DNA of 64,000 bases from Adenophora triphylla var. japonica (Eukaryota; Streptophyta; Magnoliopsida; Asterales; Campanulaceae). Numbering within the stretch: position 1 is the first letter of the stretch; every line of letters starts with the position of its first letter. The position numbers and the translations under genes were made by a program. This document shows, piece after piece, positions 1 through 10,921 of this stretch. The stretch is taken from NCBI GenBank assembly GCA_022495995.1, contig JAFEMH010000077.1, positions 310,001 to 374,000 of the forward strand. Reading direction: 5' to 3'. The notes below the pieces were generated by a model, which saw only the letters and a program-made list of their open reading frames with translations, searched no databases and was not told where the DNA came from.

Positions 1-2556
1 CTATGTTCAAGCCTCTACACCCACCTGGATGCAATCCTGAGTTGCTAAAAGAAAATCCGGATGCCACAAGTTTTCCGTTGCCGTCTACCGGACTTAGTGA
101 ATTTACCCGTCAGTTTCACCAGTCTGCGGCTGTGTTTCCCTCTACTGATAAGAGTCTTGTCACAAGTTCCAAGAACTCGAATGTTCCCGTTGACCCTACG
201 TGGCAATATTGATAGAGCAAGTGAAACAAATGCGGGAGAAGCTTGATCTCATGATAAGTACCAAGACTCCTTTGACTCCAAGATGTCGAACCGGGCAAAG
301 AAATGATTCTCGCCGCGCAAAATTCAAGTGCCCGAAGTGAGAGAATCCGATAGGACAACCTCGCCCTGCAGCACACTTGTCTAATGCCGCTCCAAGCTTG
401 AGAAAGGCCCGAAGGCACAACCGCCTAGTATCACCCTCTCACTCAAAGCAACCAGCGCATCGCCGAATCCTCCCAAACAGCCCAATACCCTTCAAGGTCC
501 TCTCGTGTTCACTTCCTTCCATCAATATGCTCGCCGACAAAGTTCGTCCCCGCGACTTTTCCGACCCGTTTCTTGGGACAACTTCAGGCTCGCCCCACCT
601 GCTCCATGGCCTCAAATTCCTCCACTTCCACCGCGATTATCATGGGCACGTGAATCGATCACCGCCTCGGTCTGCAGAATGGAATCGAAGTTAACGTAAA
701 GATGGAAAGCTCAAGCGCCTGCGGCCCGGCCAACAAAGAATAGCTAGACTAGGGGCTACCCATCCTTTAATATTAAAACAGTCTTTTAGTCAACCTTCGT
801 AGGTTCTAGTACTTTCTTCGTTCAATCAAGTCCTCCTTGGACATTGTAGTTAATCTTAAATTTTCTATAAAAAAGTCTTTTTCTCTTCTCGCTAGACTTG
901 AGACATTATTTGCACACCTACATTACATTTAATGAAATGGTTTTATTTTAAATGATCACTGCATTGCTCAACAAATAATCTCTGGAAATGATTAAGATTT
1001 TAATTAATTGGTGCGAGAAAGTCAACTAATGCCCTCCCTATACACTTTCCTCACCTCACAAAGGCCTCCATCAAGCCATACACTTTCCAAAATATGTCCC
1101 CATCATCACCTTGACCAAGTCAACAACGGCGGCAAGATCAAAGAACAACAAAAGGTCACTCAAAGATCGGGAGATCGACCCCATATCGAAAAAAAAAAAA
1201 AACGAGGGGCTTGCCTCCGCCCCCATGCATCAAGAAAGTTCAAGCGTGAGCTTGCCTTCGTCCTCAAGTGCTCAAAAAAAAAAAAAAAAAAAAAAAAAAA
1301 AACAAAAGCTTCAAAAAACAAAAGCTTCAAAAAAAAACAAAAGCTTCAAAAAAAAAAACAAAAGCTTCAAAAAAAAAAAAAAAAAACAAAAGCTTCAAAA
1401 AAAATGAGGCCGAGGACCTAGCACCGCCAATCGGAAGGTTTGACATATGGGCAAAATTAAAGCCCGAAGAACGAAAGTTGTCGACAACAAAGGAGCAGTT
1501 AAAGCAACGGCAAAAACATATCATAAGCCCTTAAGCTGCATTCAAAATCTTTCTCCCCCGATAAAGGACGACGATCAGGAAGCAACAGAATCGCTCAAAA
1601 TGACTTGTCAAGGAATCACCTCAAGGCCCGTACCTTATCATCCAAACTTCCTATCCGAGCCTTTCCACCAAAAGTACCACAAATGTTCATACCCCTTTTC
1701 TAAAGCCAAACACAGTTCAAGCCCGAACTACGGCGACCTGAGCTCCTCACAATGAGGGGAACGTAGGCAACCAGAAATGGTCCGGTCATAAACACATTCA
1801 AATCCCAGAAAATCCGGCCTCACCAATAGCCTCTCCTATACACGATCCCTCTTCACCATTCACCAACTTCGACTCTTGGTATCAGTTGACTTTCTCCTCA
1901 TGATTAATCAAAATGTTTGTTCATATCGAGATTAGGGGTTGAATAACCCGAACATTAATAAAGGGTTTTAAGCAATCTTGTGATCATGTTGAATAAAACA
2001 TGTTTTCAGATGTCTCGACAAGTCTTCTTTTTCTACATTATAGGAAAAATAGAGCTAAACACTAATTTTCTGTCAGCAGGGGCTTCCATACACTTTTACA
2101 AACCTTTCTAAACTTATGCTCTCTCAAAAGAGTCAGACCCAAAGCGAGTTCTTTTGTGCCTTCGTCAAATGAGGCCATCAAATAATACAAATCGAGGATT
2201 CATCCCCACTTTTCGAAAAATATGCCCCTGCAGGTATACATTTCTAAATTGTCTTTTCTTTCGGTTGACTAATTGAATAAAGAAAATAATAAAGTAAAAA
2301 TGGAAGGATGGGTTGCCTCTTTTGCTACATGATAATTCAAGAACGTTGGTTCTTCACTCTGCTACAAGATGGGTTGGGTCTCTGCTCGCATCGTCAGCTG
2401 CCTACCAGGTTGAAGCCTCTCTAATTCACAGTCATGAGACTGAGGCTTTGCCAAGTCACTTCTTCCAAATCAAGACTTCGCAAATACATCTCTTCAGACC
2501 AAGGCTCCACCAAGCAAGACGAGATTTGATCGCCATGTTGGTCATGGGCTAGTCAA
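1..2556 (+). other. decayed retroelement DNA, upstream part of RE-A
   Basis: No intact gene is visible. Short retroelement-like peptide tracts occur in shifting frames, for example near 1-300 and 480-700, and all are cut by stops. The motif GAACTACGG followed about 35 bases later by ACGTAGGCAACC (near 1725-1772) resembles the motif repeated in the RE-A 3' UTR at 10590 and 10767. I infer an old, rearranged Ty3/gypsy sequence. The boundary with neighbouring DNA is not visible. Confidence 0.4.
1189..1404. repeat. A-rich low-complexity repeat with AAGCTT spacers
   Basis: Runs of A are interrupted by repeated ACAAAAGCTTC units, most regularly from 1300 to 1400. Lysine-rich reading frames across it are a composition artefact. 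Confidence 0.85.
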
Positions 2557-4430
2557 GTGCAGTTCTTTGATGTCCAAGGACGAGGACGGAATTTTAACCA
2601 AGACCAGAAATTCATCATATTTCTATGGCTAATATTGGAACCTGAGTCCATAAAACTCCTTGTACCAATCAGAATGAGGTTTCGATGTTCATCCTTGGAA
2701 GATGTCAGGAATTTTGGTTCGATGATTTTCCTCAACCCCGACGGAACTCTCACGGTAGAAGAGGAAAAGGATCCCCATCCCTATCTTGGCCAAACAGACT
2801 ACCACCACCTTCCTCACACTCTTCTCAACTTGCGAATCAGCCATCCTTTCAGCCTCTGGCCTCGATATACATTCACAGCTGGGCCTGGGACAAGCTGTTG
2901 GGAAACAAATTGACTTCACCCGATTTAGGCCAAGATGGTATGCCTCAAAGCGCCGGGGTCAGCTCGGTATGTCACAAAGAGCTTTGGTATGCCTCAAGTA
3001 GTTCGGCACATCGGGCCAGAGCTTCTCGGTTACATCGCTTGAAATGCCTCGACAAAGAACCCAGCTTCAAGATATCCAATCCCCTGCACCGCACAAGCCT
3101 CACAAGATCCTTCATGACCGTCTCAACGGACAAGAAACCCAAATACAGACTACTGGACCCATGCAGTCTAACGTAACCGATCGGGTTCACGGCCTCCTCA
3201 CGGGGCAAAATCGCATGCGGAATATCTCCTCATGGTTGGGGTCACCTCGAATACCACAAAGAAATTGGAATCCCACCTCGCTTTGGAACCAATCTATCGT
3301 GGCCTTCGCAAAGAATAGCTTTGGAATGCTTCCACAATCGGTCCAGTGGCAACAATAAGCCCTTCCTCGAATGATGCTAGCTCACCGCTCCTCACACAAA
3401 TTTTCACAAATCCATTCCTCACTCAAGCTTTGATGGGTTACCAAGCCTCCATCCCGCTTTCATCGGAATCACCGGGAGCGCAGCACTGGTCATGCACCTT
3501 CACCTATGCAATTAAACAACTGGGACAAAGAAACTCGCACTTAAGCCTACTTATGAGCCTCACTCCGAAAAATCCGAGTTACCTGGGGCCTACATCAAGA
3601 TCGCTCGCCCTCTTTGCCGGTTGAAAATCAACAACAAGCCGCAAGGTTCTACCTCTTTGCCCAGGGTCCTACTCAAGCTCCCCGGGGTGATTCGGGCCAA
3701 GGACAGGATTTCACCTATGTCCCCAGTGGTAGCTCCTCTCTCTGGCTCACTCGCTGGTTTGAATGCCATGGTTCCACCACAAGACCCTCATTTGGCTTGG
3801 TTCATGGAACAACACAAGGAAATGAAAGCGCAGATCGCTGAATTGACTGCTAAGAAGTCTACTCTTCGGCCTACAGATCCCGACTCGATTGTCCCCCTGC
3901 CTCACAAGTTTGTGATGCCCACTCTGGAATTGTTTGACGGGAGTGCATGCCCTAAAACTCACTTGGACACATACACCTTGGCAATGAAGGCCAAAGGATG
4001 CGCCAATCAGCAGTTGGCTGACTATTTCAGTCTCTCTTTGAAGTCCAGTGCTCTAAAATGGTTCTCCCGCTTAAAATCCGAGGCCAGGGCTACATGGGAC
4101 CAGATTACTAGCTAACTTGGAGTGGGAAGCAAATATATTTGACCTGCAGACAACAATGCAATGGCCCCGACGAGAACATCAAGGACTTTTACAAGCAAGA
4201 TGGCAACTCCTCCTTCAAGAGGAACAACTAGACATCTTTCTGGCCACGCCCGAAACCACATCTCGAGGGCCTCACTTAGAAATTTCCCTATCCCATCTAC
4301 GGGCAATGATCAATTCCGGGGCTAAATTTGAGAGGGCTTACATCGCCAGCCGAGTTGTCGCACTCCGCTACGGATACCGGGTTTCTTCCCCCTCCAACAC
4401 GACTCCTGAAAAAGGGCAGTGTGAGAACTG
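2557..4430 (+). pseudogene. RE-A gag relic
   Basis: This is a broken copy of the gag gene that is better preserved in RE-B at 16245-17762 on the other strand. Matching stretches include LNPDGTLTVEEEKDP near 2735, a proline/glutamine-rich middle, and a long collinear block from about 3760 to 4110 with KFVMPTLELFDG and QQLADYFSLSLKSSALKWF, the Retrotrans_gag core. Frames change several times (near 3000, 3345, 3620 and 4110) and stops intervene. Gag would form the virus-like particle of the element; this copy cannot. The related LTR at 10922-12763 lies in the same orientation, so both probably belong to one element that has lost its pol. Confidence 0.8.
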
Positions 4431-5685
4431 ATCGAAAAGGGGACCCCAAGGACCCAATACAGTCAACAATCTATTCCCTAAAAAAAAAAGAGTAGGGTGA
4501 ATATGATTGAAGCCACGAACAAGCCAAGTGCCACCATGGCTAACAGTTTCCATATGGAAGACACTCTTCGAAGAAAGGATTCTAGTTTCATAGTCGGTAT
4601 CAAAGATGGGTTTCTCCCTTCATGACAACTTCACCTAAAAGGCTCTCACGTTGATCGATTGGTTCGGTACTTCATCAGTATGTCAGTCAAATCTTTAACT
4701 GGACCTCTGTAGTGACGCTTTGTCAAACCTGGGGCTTCATCAAATCATTCAGAGAAAGATTCCGTGGTTTTCGCCATGTCTTTTCCATGGAATGGGGCTT
4801 TATCAAGCCACACCTATCTCCGGAAGAAAGGCCTAGTCACCTCAACAACTATCTTGGAGTTTCAGCTTTAGAACTTGGCATATGGCAACTTCCTGCATCA
4901 TCAAAAGCTGAGAATTGGGAATCTCCTCATATCAGCATTTCGTCAAATCACAACTAACCCAAGCAAAAGAGGGTTCATTCATGTCAACATGCTTTGATTC
5001 TAGAGCCTGTCATCGTCAGCTTCAAATGTCCGAGACTGAAAAGAAATTTCAATCGAGACCCGGGGTTCAAATCCAACTTCATCCCAAGATCAAAATTGAA
5101 CAAAGGATATCACCCCACCAGCTCAAAGCCTGTTCCAAGCAGTCTCCATACCCATGCATCCCCACAAAAAAATCTCCCAAGAGCTAATGTAGCATGCACA
5201 AAACTTGAGTCAATAGGAAAAATCCTAGGTGATTGAAAATCATAAATCGTAATTTCCATGCCAAAAGCTTAGGCTAGGTACATCTTCGAAAGCAAGTAAA
5301 TGCATCATCTCATAATCATTTTTGGCTCTATGCATGCATCTGTCACCATAAATGTCATATATGCATCTTCCTCTTCACTAACGAATGCAGGAATTCAAAC
5401 GTGAAATCAAATCCCCCTTTTTTTTTCGGCAAGGATGATCTTCACCAAAGACGACCTCCAATGTCCACAAATGGATGAAGACGCTCCAAGATCTACAATT
5501 GGCAAAGACAAGCTCCGGCGTCCTGGAACTTGCTAAAGACGACTCTCAATGGATGAAGACGCCAAGATCTCCAAGACAAACAAAGACAAGTTCTCAATCC
5601 AACTTGCTAAGACGACGACAATGTCCACAAATGGATGAAAAAATGCTCTCCAATGAACCACCTCCAAGCTTCTACACAATTCGGC
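4431..5685 (+). other. RE-A internal remnant without a gene
   Basis: Only short, stop-interrupted frames. From about 5440 the sequence becomes rich in irregular repeats of GACGACC, CCACAAATGGATGAA and GACGCC that lead into the regular array starting at 5686. Confidence 0.5.
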
Positions 5686-6140
5686 CGAGACGCCAAGTTC
5701 TCAAATACAAATCGGTCAGAGACGCCAAGTTCTCAAATACAAATCGGTCAGAGACGCTAAGTTCTCAAATGCAAATCAAATGCCACGGTCGTAGACGCCA
5801 AGTTCTCAAATACAGCTCGGCTGTAGACGCCAAGTTCTCAAAATGCCAATCGGTCAGAGACGCCAAGTTCTCAAATACAAATCGGTCAGAGACGCCAAGT
5901 TCTCCAATACAAATCGGTCAGGGACGCCAAGTTCTCAAATGCAAATCAAATGCCAGTCGGTCAGAGACGCCAAGCTCTCCCATACAAATCGGTCAGAGAC
6001 GCCAAGCTCTCCCATACAAATCGGTCAGAGACGCCAAGTTCTCCAATACAAATCGGTCAGGGACGCCAAGCTCTCTACGTATTGATCAAGGACGCCAAGT
6101 TCTCAAATACAATGCGGTCGGAGACACCAAGTTCTCAAAA
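5686..6140. repeat. tandem array, about 31-bp unit
   Basis: About 14 imperfect units built on GACGCCAAGTTCTCAAATAC plus AAATCGGTCA. Some units carry deletions or substitutions (CTCTCCCATAC, TCTCCAATAC). It lies in the presumed 3' UTR of RE-A. Tat-lineage retroelements are known for variable 3' UTR tandem repeats, which fits. Confidence 0.9.
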
Positions 6141-6399
6141 GCAAGAAGTCCCAATGTGCCAAGACAAGCTCAACAAACTCTACAAGGTCGACGATCACCA
6201 AAGATCAGACCACTCCAACCAAACTCCTCCTTCAGTCAAAATGCCTCCAAAGACAAAGACAGAAACCGTCCCACGAACGGCAACCTAACGACTCTTCATT
6301 AACATCGCCCGTAGCCTCGCTCCTTCCTATAGCAGCCAGTAAACACAAAGACAGGTATGAAAGCACATCTTAGTCAACTACTTTTCTAAAAAGAACATT

Positions 6400-6886
6400 A
6401 TCATCAAACCACAGGGTGACTTCCCAAAAATAGTCAAAACACAGGGCGACTTCCCAAAAATAGTCAAACCACAGGGCGACTTCCCAAAAATAGTCAAACC
6501 ATAGGGTGACTTCCCAAAAATAGTCAAACCACAGGGCGACTTCCAAAAAATAGTCAAATCATAGGGTGACTTACCAAAAATAGTCAAACCACAGGGCGAC
6601 TTCCCAAAAATAGTCAAACCACAGGGCGACTTCCCAAAAATAGTCAAACCATAGGGTGACTTCCCAAAAATAGTCAAACCACAGGGCGACTTCCCAAAAA
6701 TAGTCAAACCATAGGGTGACTTCCCAAAAATAGTCAAACCACAGGGTGACTTCCCAAAAATAGTCAAACCACAGGGCAACTTCCCAAAAATAGTCAAACC
6801 ATAGGGCGACTTCCCAAAAATAGTCAAACCATAGGGCGACTTCCCAAAAATAGTCAGATCATAGGACAACTTCCCTAAAACAGTCA
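6400..6886. repeat. tandem array, 30-bp unit, about 16 copies
   Basis: Highly regular unit CTTCCCAAAAATAGTCAAAC followed by CACAGGGCGA, with CA/TA and GGGC/GGGT variants. The period is divisible by three, so it stays open as a repetitive frame on the minus strand. I do not consider that frame a gene. Confidence 0.95.
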
Positions 6887-6904
6887 ACCCCCTTTCAAGA
6901 AAAA

Positions 6905-7500
6905 CTTAGCCCGGCAGCCAAACGTAAGACCGAGTGCCCCGAGAAAGATAACGAGATCCCGTATCTTTCATCAAAATTGTCCCGGCCGTTAAACGTAAGA
7001 CCGAGTGCCTTAGCCCGGCCGTTAAACGTAAGACCGAGTGCCTTGTCCCGGCAGTCAAACGTAAGACCGAGTGCCCTGAGAAAGATAACGAGATCCCGTA
7101 TCTTTCATCAAAATTGTCCCGGCCGTTAAACGTAAGACCGAGTGCCTTTGTCCCGGCAGTCAAACGTAAGACCGAGTGCCCCGAGAAAGATAACGAGATC
7201 CCGTATCTTTCATCAAAATTGTCCCGGCCGTTAAACGTAAGACCGAGTGCCTTTGTCCCGGCAGTCAAACGTAAGATCGAGTGCCCTGAGAAAGATAACG
7301 AGATCCCGTATCTTTCATCAAAATTGTCCCGGCCGTTAAACGTAAGACCGAGTGCCTTTGTCCCGGCAGTCAAACGTAAGACCGAGTGCCCCGAGAAAGA
7401 TAACGAGATCCCGTATCTTTCATCAAAATTGTCCCGGCCGTTAAACGTAAGACCGAGTGCCTTTGTCCCGGCAGTCAAACGTAAGACCGAGTGCCCCGAG
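6905..7500. repeat. tandem array, about 117-bp unit
   Basis: About five units. Each contains CCCGGCAGTCAAACGTAAGA, a CCGAGAAAGATAACGAGATC block, and a second half with CCCGGCCGTTAAACGTAAGA. The same units resume at 10378-10500 in the same orientation, so the intervening 7498-10377 block interrupts one array. Confidence 0.92.
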
Positions 7501-8209
7501 AAAAACGTGGAATTTGGTGTTGACTACAAAACACTTTTTGTAGCCAACATCCAGATCTTTCCATACATATTTTTATCTTATTTTTTTGGTGAGTAAAACT
7601 CCATTTTCCAAATTTTCTTTCAGAGGCTAGTTCATCAGCTTCTGGAAATCCAGATTTCACATCTGAGATTTCCAGAAGGTTTTGACCCCTCAAAATTCTT
7701 CCAAAATGGAAAGTTCCTTTGCAGAAACCCTATTTAAGGTGTTCTAAGCAACTTTCATTTTTGGACTTTTTCCAGATTCTGAGTTTTTGAAGCCTTTAAG
7801 TCCATTTCAAAGTCAAGGGTCAACTGCCTTTTTCATTCTGGCAGAAATGTTTTCCAACTTCAAAAAATCTTTTGAGTGCCAAGACTCAACCCAAAAATTC
7901 TCCAAAAAATCATGGGATCAGTTTAAAGTCTTAAAAAGAGATCCCATTTTTTTACTTTTCTCAGTTTCAATTTATTTTGGTCAAAACACAAACACAAACA
8001 CACACACACACACACAACAAAAGGATTTTCAAATGTTTGGAAGACTCGTTTTACGAGGCGCGTCGGGTGCACACTAACGTCCTTCCCGACGCGTAACATG
8101 ACCTCCGAACCTAAATCTTTGATCTCGGGCTTTTTTCAAAGTTTTGGCCCTTAAAATAAAAATGGCGTGGCGACTCCGTGTTTTAAAAATTTGGACCAAC
8201 ATCGTTACA
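7498..8209 (+). mobile_element. LTR fragment (3' part) of RE-B, inverted
   Basis: This matches the last 0.7 kb of the LTR at 19119-20841 (opposite strand) almost base for base. It is closer to that LTR than to the one at 10922-12763: it shares TCTGGAAATCCAGATTTCAC, where the other has GGGAATCCAGATCTCAT. It ends in the LTR terminus CATCGTTACA. Its 5' part is missing, and it is fused to the tandem array through a shared AGAAA. It contains a (CA)n tract near 7990. I infer it is the partner 3' LTR of RE-B, moved here together with flanking RE-C sequence. Confidence 0.85.
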
Positions 8210-9460
8210 CTCTTTGCTGTGTCAAGAATCGCTAAAAATGAAAAAGTTCTTCCCCGGCACCGGCCGCCGAGTAGGGCCGCCCGAGGTATGTTTTGACTTC
8301 TTCAAAAGCCTGATGGCACTCAGTGCTCCATGAAAATTCATCAGCTCTCTTCCCCCCTTTGAGAGTTTTGAAGAAGGGGAGGCATCTCTCTGCTGACCGC
8401 GAGATGAAGCGGCCAAGTGCTGTGATGCGGTCATTAAGCTTTTGAACATCCTTCACACAAGCAGGAGGTTTCACGTCCAACAACGCTTGGATTTTTTCTG
8501 GGTTAGCCTCAATTCCTCGCTGGTTGACCATGAATCCGAGGAACTTGCCCGCTTTTACCCCAAAGGCACACTTGAGGGGATTTAGCTTCATATTGTTACG
8601 GCGCAAGTTCTGGAAGGTCTCCTCCACGTCGAGCTCGTGGGAGTTTTCCTTGGTTTTTATCACCATGTCGTCTATGTAGGCTTCCAGATTTCTGCCTAGT
8701 TGGTTCTTGAAAACCAGATTGACCATCCTTTGATATGTGGCTCCCGCATTTTTCAGCCCGAAGGGCATCATTGTATAGCAGTAGGTTTTGCCTGCAGCGA
8801 TGAAAGCTACAGAGCGGACATCCTCAGGAGCCATTTGAATCTGATGGTAGCCGGAGTATGCATCAATGAAGCTTAATACTCTGTGGCCGGCTATAGAATC
8901 CACCAATCGATCTATGCGAGGAAGAGGGAAGCAGTCCTTGGGGCATGCCTTGTTAAGGTCCGTGAAGTCAACACACATTCTCCATTTGTCATTGGATTTT
9001 TTGACCATCACGACATTGGCTAGCCATTTGGGGTAGTTAATTTCCTTGATTATCCCCGCTTTTAGCAATTTTTCCACTTCTTCCTTGATGGCAATCTCTT
9101 TCTCCGGAGAGAAGTATCTGGGTTTCTGGTGTATGTTTTTGAAGGATGGGTCATCATTGATTTTGTGGAGGATCACGTCCTCGCTGATTCCCAGCATATC
9201 TTCCACCCTCCAAGCGAACACATCACAGTTAGCTCTGAGGAACTCGACAGTATCCTTCTCTCCTCGTGTGAATTTCCGTGCCTACCTTAACGGTTTGCTC
9301 GGGAAGTGGGGGTTGATTACCACCTCTTCGAGCTCGTCGTTAGGTTTCGTGTCGCCGATTTCACGATTGTAAGGAGTCAATAACAATGGTTGGGGGGTTG
9401 ACACGAGCTTGGGTCAATAAGTCGCTTACATGTAGTAAATGATATCACGGTCAATCTCCC
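8210..9460 (-). pseudogene. RE-C reverse transcriptase, displaced and inverted
   Basis: Ty3/gypsy reverse transcriptase, which copies element RNA to DNA. The main open stretch runs 9221 to 8232. It shows WRMCVDFTDLNKACPKD, the first catalytic Asp in SFIDAYSGYHQ (residue 120), FGLKNAGATYQR, and the YIDD active site (residues 182-185). Upstream, to about 9460, the frame continues with a stop near 9285. At the low-coordinate end the frame shifts and runs out at the LTR terminus (8209/8210), in the middle of the RNase H start. The natural continuation of that domain is on the + strand at 20842. The sequence is therefore one half of an element split by the RE-B insertion and then inverted. Confidence 0.88.
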
Positions 9461-9462
9461 CT

Positions 9463-10095
9463 TCAATTCTCGATCAATATAACCTCCTCAACAGGGCGAC
9501 CCAATCGTTTCGATTTTCTGCTCATCTTGAGCTCCACCTTCGTGGAATGGAAAGAAAGCATGCCAATTTGTATGGGCGGCGGCGGGAGTGCAAGAGTTTT
9601 TCCCTTTTTCGATTTGTCTTCGCCTTTACCCTTTTGAGTTTTGTCCTCGCCTTCTATCTGCGGGCAGGACGACTGGCTTTTTTCTCCTTTTCTTTTCTCC
9701 TCGAGTGCTCGAAGGAATCTCCCGGACTGGTTTTTGATGGTAGCAACCCCGTTCGGGGTGTTAAATTTCACCCTCTGGTGGGGAACGGATGCAACTATTC
9801 CCAATTCGGCTTGAGCAGTTACGCCGAGAATGGCATTGTATTGGGAAGGAAGATCGACCACCATGAATGTTACCTTGGCCGTCTTCTGCATGGGCTTTTC
9901 CCCAATAGTTACATCAAACACTATCGTCCCCTTTACCCTTACGGCGTGATTAGTGAAGCCTTCGAGCATGCCCGCATATGGAGTAAGATGTGCTTCAGTC
10001 ATTCTCATTCCAACCAAAGTATGGTAGTAGAGTATGTCGCGGGCAGCTCCAGTATCTATCAACACTCGGCCAATGTTTGCTCGGTTGATCTTCAT
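9463..10095 (-). pseudogene. RE-C aspartic protease
   Basis: Retroelement aspartic protease, which cleaves Gag-Pol. The catalytic triplet is D-T-G in RVLIDTGAARDILYY (Asp at residue 14), followed by LEGFTNHAVRVKGTI and SQYNAILGV, and a basic linker toward the RT. It lies just upstream of the RT on the same strand, the normal gag-PR-RT order. A stop and frame changes separate it from the RT, so the polyprotein is not continuous. RE-D carries a close relative at 56910-57599. Confidence 0.85.
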
Positions 10096-10099
10096 TCTC

Positions 10100-10377
10100 A
10101 GGGTGAGGGGCTGGGTGGAATGAAAAAGGGAGGAGGCAAGTTCACTCCTTTTGAACCCAATTTCCTGCTCTTCTTAGGGCCATGGTGGGGATGGAGAAAA
10201 CTTTCTCTAGTGTCCGGATTTGGAGGGAGAGCTGCTTGTTGGAGGGGGGTTCCTCTCCGATGAAGTTTATATTGTACTCTCCATCCTCATCATCCTCATT
10301 ATCTCTTTCCATCCTATCGGGGCCACGAGTTGGTCGTGCCCGCGGTGGGTTATTGTTGGGGGCTGGGTTGTTTCCCT
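10100..10377 (-). pseudogene. RE-C gag C-terminal tail
   Basis: A short open tract with an acidic patch and EYNINFIGEEPPSN is typical of the region between the Tat Gag zinc knuckle and the protease. It ends at a stop near 10130 in one direction. In the other it ends at the junction with the tandem array, through a shared TAAG at 10378-10381. Confidence 0.6.
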
Positions 10378-10908
10378 TAAGACCGAGTGCCTTTGCCCGG
10401 CAGTTAAACGTAAGATCGAGTGCCCCGAGAAAGATAACGAGATCCCGTATCTTTCATCAAAACTTTGCCCGGCCGTTAAAACGTAAGACCGAGTGCCCCG
10501 ACGAATCTAATGGAATCCCCAGCAAGGCTCACAAAATCCCCAGCGAAGCTAATGGAATCCCAGAAGCCAACAGAATCTCGAGTAGATTTCGAACTACGAC
10601 CGGCTTGATTCCCACTAGGGATACGTAGGTAGCCTATCGCTAGGTTCAGCCACCAGACCAAAATGGTCGTCTCTTATCCCCAGCAGAGTTTCTCTCCAGC
10701 AGTCGACTGCAGAACTCGCTCACCAGGTTCGAGGCACCTAAAATGCCATCATCTCCAGGGTCAAAGACCCGAACTACGGCCGGCTTGATTCCCACTCGGG
10801 ATACGTAGGTAGCCTATCGCTAGGTTCAGCCACTCGATCACTTGATCACCTCATCAAATTTGGAGCCTTACTCTTATCGACGACCCCGCTTCCTTCGAAA
10901 GCACCGTC
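10378..10908 (+). other. RE-A 3' UTR
   Basis: Continuation of the 117-bp array (10378-10500), followed by two copies of a 65-bp segment (10590-10655 and 10767-10832) with GGATACGTAGGTAGCC and TCGCTAGGTTCAGCCAC. Such segments are common between pol and the 3' LTR of plant Ty3/gypsy elements. No gene. Confidence 0.75.
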
Positions 10909-10921
10909 GCCGAGGGGCTAC
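10909..10921 (+). promoter_or_regulatory. polypurine tract of RE-A
   Basis: GCCGAGGGGCTAC lies directly before the LTR start TGTAAGTG. The purine core primes plus-strand DNA synthesis. RE-D has the same GGGGGCTAC next to TG at its own 3' LTR. Confidence 0.7.

Noticed and set aside
5475..6302. 275-codon + strand frame
   Set aside because: Made of the 31-bp array and flanking repeats; amino acid content follows the repeat.
6378..6887. 169-codon repetitive frame on the minus strand (GKSPYGLTIF units)
   Set aside because: It is the 30-bp tandem array read in frame; the period is a multiple of three, and there is no promoter or family match.
6905..7596. Long frames on both strands across the 117-bp array
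   Set aside because: Repeat period divisible by three keeps both strands open; no independent coding signal.
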